Origin: Paenibacillus sp. RUD330
Lineage (GTDB): Bacteria > Bacillota > Bacilli > Paenibacillales > Paenibacillaceae
Direction of reading: 5' to 3'
NCBI RefSeq assembly: GCF_002243345.2
Contig: NZ_CP022655.2
Location: forward strand, 3,536,501 to 3,600,500
DNA: 64,000 bases
Part shown: in pieces, positions 61,194 to 64,000 of the stretch
Layout of the letters: every line of letters starts with the position of its first letter
Position numbering within the stretch: position 1 is the stretch's first letter
The notes under the pieces: generated by a model
The model's database searches: none
Told to the model about the DNA's origin: nothing
Seen by the model: the letters and a program-made list of their open reading frames with translations, nothing else
Position numbers and translations under genes: made by a program

Positions 61194-63440
61194 TCAGCCC
61201 GGCTTGCCGAACCTGCCGAGCACGCCGTTGACTTTGCCGGCGAATGCCTCGGCGTCGCCGTATGAAACGGGCTTTCCGCTGTATTTCACCTGCTCGAAAT
61301 CAGCCAGGATAGCCTGAAGCTCTTGCTGCAAATACTTGCGCTGCTTCGACCACCGCAGCACCGCCTCTCTCAGCGTCTCGTGATCCTCCTTGACCAGGCC
61401 GCCCCGTCTGGCGGAGCGAATCAACCGGCCGGTATCCCACGATATCCGCTCCTCGGCAGACAGCGAGCGGATGCGCAGGCGGCGCCAAGACTCCGCAAGG
61501 AGATGCCGGTTCACGAATGCCGCGGCAGCTGCGGCTGCAGCCAGGAGGATGCCTCCGACGACGTAGACATAGGACGGCACGGTGAAGCCGGAGGCATCGG
61601 CCGCCTCCGTGTCCGTTGCAGGAGCCGCGCTTGGCGCCGGCGTCGGGGTTGCCGCCGCCGCATCGTCGGCTGCCGCCGGATACGGATAGGCGAAGCCCGC
61701 TGTCGGCTCGAACGGAATCCAGCCGTAGCCTTCGAAGTAGATTTCGACCCAGGAGTGGGCATCGGAATTCCGCACCGTATAGATGTCGCTCTCCATCCAC
61801 TCCTCAGGTCCGCCGCGCATGCCGCCCGGCGTCGGAACGCGGTTCGAGCCGGAAGCATAGCCTTTCACCCAGCGGGTCGGCAGATCGACGGAACGGGCGA
61901 GCACGGCCATGGCCGACGAATAATAATCGCAATAGCCTTCCTGAATCTCGAAGAGGAAGGAATCGACGAAGTCGGCGCTGACCTTCTTGCTCGTGTCCGG
62001 CTGATTGGTGTACGGGAAGTTCGTCTTGAGATACTCCTCGATGGCGGCAGCCTTGCCGAAATCCGTCGGCTCGGCAGACGTCAGATCGCGCCCGAGCTGA
62101 GTGACCCGGGCCGGAATATCCATCGGCAGCTGCGTGTACATGCTCTGCAGCCGCGGGTCCGGAATGACCGCTTGCGCCGCCTTGACGCCGTCGTCCACAA
62201 GCGTCTGCTCCGAGACGAGAGCATAGGTTTTGGGGTATGTCTTTTGTCCGTTCTCATATCGGAGCTCCATGGAGGATGAACCCCAGCCGCCCGAGCCGGA
62301 AAAATCCTTGGAGTCGTTGAACGACTCCAGCGACTTGATGGCGGAGGCGCCGAACAGGACCGGGAACACGTCCTTGCGCGCCATCTTGAACTCTTGATGG
62401 ATCTCCACCGTTTCGGCGGCGGAACGATCCCATCCGAGCGGCAGCTCGTCCCCCACACCATAAGGCATGAATTTCTCGTTCTTCTCGAGCTCGCTGTCTT
62501 CCCAGCCTTTGCCGGTATAGTCCGATTTGGTCTCGCCTCTCCAATAGCTCTTGCGGTCCGACTTGACCGTCATGACCGGAGAATAGTCGTAGTTGAAGCC
62601 TCCGCCAAGCTTGCCGTCCTCGCGGCTGTAGCCCGACTTGCTGCTCTGCTTGCTGGAGTTCGCCGGGGCAATGCCCTTGTCCCCTACGAAAGACTGGACT
62701 TGCTCGCCCTGCGCTTCCTTCCACACCGTGTACGGATCCTTGATGATCGGCGGAATCTCGGGAACGAACAATCCCGTCGCCATGACGAGGGAGAGCACCA
62801 GCACGATCGGCAGGAGAAGCTGCGCCGGATAGCTCTTCAGCCTCGTCCAGCTCGCGGGATGGTCCCGCTGGAAGCGGGCGAAGTGCTCGGCGATCAGCCA
62901 GACGAGTCCGGCGAAAATGACGATGGCCGTGTTGTCCCATAGATAGATCGGCGTGAAGGAATCCGTCACCGCCAGGACAAGCAGGCATGCCGAGGTGAAG
63001 CCGGCGATCCGAAGCCGGATGCGCGTCCATGCGGAGAAGAGAACATAGACCATCCACACCGCAAGCGCGATTTCCAGAAACGGATGAAGGGCGGCGAGAT
63101 TGTCGGCCAGATGGGCCAAGCGGCCGTCCATGAGAATCGGGTCGTACGGCGTCCACTGTATGGGAGCGGCGGCGGAGAGGATGACGCCGATGGACGCGAG
63201 CTGCAATAGGATCCGGTATGTTCTCCGCAAAGGCAGCAGCTCGATCAGGGCGGACACCCCCAGGACGAGGTACACGACCCGGAATGTTTCGGGCCACCAG
63301 ATCTTCTCCAGCACCGATAGGCTGCTCGCGATCATGACGGCTGTCAGAAGGCTGCTCAGCATGACGAACCAGCGGGCGGAGGGGGCGTTCATTCCCTGGA
63401 CAAGCCCCAGGCAGCGGCGGTTTTTCCTGCCTTCAGGCAT
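61194..63440 (-). CDS. TgpA-like membrane transglutaminase (DUF3488/DUF4129 family)
   Basis: A 748-residue membrane protein. ATG 63440 overlaps the end of the DUF58 gene and follows AAGGGAGG. About seven helices occupy residues 20-235, followed by an extracellular domain with a transglutaminase core near 465-600: catalytic Cys in EIQEGYCDYYSSAMAVLARS, then RWVKGYASGSNRVPTPGG, and His/Asp in SDAHSWVEIYFEGYGWIPFE. A Pro/Ala/Thr-rich linker, one more helix (YVYVVGGILLAAAAAAAAFV) and a cytoplasmic DUF4129-like tail complete it. Such proteins accompany MoxR and DUF58 genes; the reaction is unknown. Confidence 0.93.
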   Translation of the reverse strand: MPEGRKNRRCLGLVQGMNAPSARWFVMLSSLLTAVMIASSLSVLEKIWWPETFRVVYLVLGVSALIELLPLRRTYRILLQLASIGVILSAAAPIQWTPYDPILMDGRLAHLADNLAALHPFLEIALAVWMVYVLFSAWTRIRLRIAGFTSACLLVLAVTDSFTPIYLWDNTAIVIFAGLVWLIAEHFARFQRDHPASWTRLKSYPAQLLLPIVLVLSLVMATGLFVPEIPPIIKDPYTVWKEAQGEQVQSFVGDKGIAPANSSKQSSKSGYSREDGKLGGGFNYDYSPVMTVKSDRKSYWRGETKSDYTGKGWEDSELEKNEKFMPYGVGDELPLGWDRSAAETVEIHQEFKMARKDVFPVLFGASAIKSLESFNDSKDFSGSGGWGSSSMELRYENGQKTYPKTYALVSEQTLVDDGVKAAQAVIPDPRLQSMYTQLPMDIPARVTQLGRDLTSAEPTDFGKAAAIEEYLKTNFPYTNQPDTSKKVSADFVDSFLFEIQEGYCDYYSSAMAVLARSVDLPTRWVKGYASGSNRVPTPGGMRGGPEEWMESDIYTVRNSDAHSWVEIYFEGYGWIPFEPTAGFAYPYPAAADDAAAATPTPAPSAAPATDTEAADASGFTVPSYVYVVGGILLAAAAAAAAFVNRHLLAESWRRLRIRSLSAEERISWDTGRLIRSARRGGLVKEDHETLREAVLRWSKQRKYLQQELQAILADFEQVKYSGKPVSYGDAEAFAGKVNGVLGRFGKPG

Positions 63441-64000
63441 CGGCGGCCGCCTCCCTTCCGTCAAGCGCGTCCGGAAGCTCCTGCAGGCTTGAGATCACAT
63501 AGACAGGGCCGCCGTAATCGTGGAAAGAGCCGCTGTCCGTTCCGGAGGAACGGTCCTCGATCTTGATGCAGCAAGGATTCATGCCCCGCCGGGACAGCCT
63601 CGACATCGCCCGGCGCACTTCGTCCGGACCGGCGTCCGTCACGAGCACAGCCAGCGAGCCGCGTTCAAGCACCGCTTCCGCCTCCGACAGGGCGGCGTCG
63701 ATTCCTTCCGCTCCATCGTTGTCCGCTGCGGTAAGCAGATCCATCGCCCGATGAAGCTGGTCGCCGCCGCTGCCGGAACGGAGAGTTCCGGGAATCCGGG
63801 AGGAGATCCAGAGCCCCATGGACGTGTTGCGCCGGAGGCCGTGCTGGAACAGGGACGCCGCCGTCGATACGGCGGTCTCGAATCGCGCTTCGGCGCCCGG
63901 AGCCTGGCGGCGGCAGGCATCCAGGAGCACGATCGTGCGCGGAAGCGCCTCGCGCTCGAATTCCTTGGACTTCCACTGTCCGGTCTTGGCGGTCGCCCCC
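63433..64000 (-). CDS. DUF58 domain protein (partial, N-terminus beyond window edge)
   Basis: C-terminal 188 residues of a DUF58 protein; the open frame continues past base 64000. The visible part starts with ATAKTGQWKSKEFEREALPR and TIVLLDACRR, the DUF58 signature (W-x-A-T-A ... v-l-l-D), and continues as a von Willebrand A-like fold. It overlaps the start of the TgpA-like gene. DUF58 and TgpA-like genes usually follow a moxR ATPase gene, which would be expected just outside the window. Confidence 0.92.
   Translation of the reverse strand, partial: GATAKTGQWKSKEFEREALPRTIVLLDACRRQAPGAEARFETAVSTAASLFQHGLRRNTSMGLWISSRIPGTLRSGSGGDQLHRAMDLLTAADNDGAEGIDAALSEAEAVLERGSLAVLVTDAGPDEVRRAMSRLSRRGMNPCCIKIEDRSSGTDSGSFHDYGGPVYVISSLQELPDALDGREAAADA

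Overview
The window is GC-rich, low-copy chromosomal DNA from a Gram-positive Firmicute, most probably a Paenibacillus or close relative. The evidence is the conserved yqeG-yqeH-aroE-yhbY-nadD-yqeK-rsfS-yqeM and comER/comEA-EB-EC clusters, a leuS T-box leader, an S-layer-homology (SLH) anchored giant glycanase, YesM/YesN-type two-component regulators, several CUT1 sugar ABC systems without their own ATPase, and AAGGAGG-type ribosome binding sites. Species was not determined. No rRNA, tRNA or CRISPR was seen.

Layout. 1-4771: solute-binding protein, YesM-like kinase and YesN-like regulator (the last cut by the window edge). 4772-5862: no gene; a candidate structured small RNA with promoter and terminator, and a cluster of small palindromes. 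5863-15896: malE/malF/malG-type transporter followed by a 2074-residue SLH-anchored GH87 (alpha-1,3-glucanase type) enzyme. 16144-17858: ABC-2 exporter pair. 18312-20738: ECF sigma factor, anti-sigma factor and a membrane protein with three internal repeats. 20934-23147: heparinase II/III-like enzyme. 23407-23778: DUF3052-like protein. 23878-24999: an AT-rich nested mobile-element remnant carrying one 118-residue gene between arrays of 22-bp-spaced repeats. 25053-33891: an alpha-1,6-mannan locus (GH125, binding protein, two permeases, secreted GH76, cytoplasmic GH76, GntR/LacI-type regulator). 34072-41128: comEC, comEB, metY-like gene, comEA and divergent comER. 41252-44047: leuS with T-box. 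44185-47460: small metabolic and acetyltransferase genes. 47636-47773: an unlisted-size gene for a tiny secreted two-cysteine peptide. 47985-54636: UgpABE-like transporter with two metallophosphoesterases, a tyrosine-phosphatase-like protein and a GntR regulator. 54719-61063: yqeM, cvfB, rsfS, yqeK, nadD, yhbY, aroE, yqeH, yqeG. 61194-64000: TgpA-like transglutaminase and a DUF58 protein (cut by the right edge).

How the genes work together. Two neighbouring loci look aimed at fungal or yeast wall polysaccharides. The GH87 enzyme should cut alpha-1,3-glucan at the cell surface and the MalEFG-type system import the fragments. In the mannan locus the secreted GH76 should cut the alpha-1,6-mannan backbone, the CUT1 importer take up the oligosaccharides, and the cytoplasmic GH76 and GH125 finish the job. 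The Ugp-like operon, with two phosphoesterases, looks like a scavenging route for a phosphorylated or phosphodiester-linked compound. The competence and ribosome-assembly clusters are housekeeping, but compared with Bacillus subtilis they are split by about 13 kb of other genes.

The most unusual items are the nested element with 22-bp repeat arrays, the tiny secreted peptide, the candidate small RNA upstream of the first operon, and the ECF sigma gene with no standard start codon next to its ribosome binding site. All functional calls rest on motif reading and remembered family features; no database search was run.
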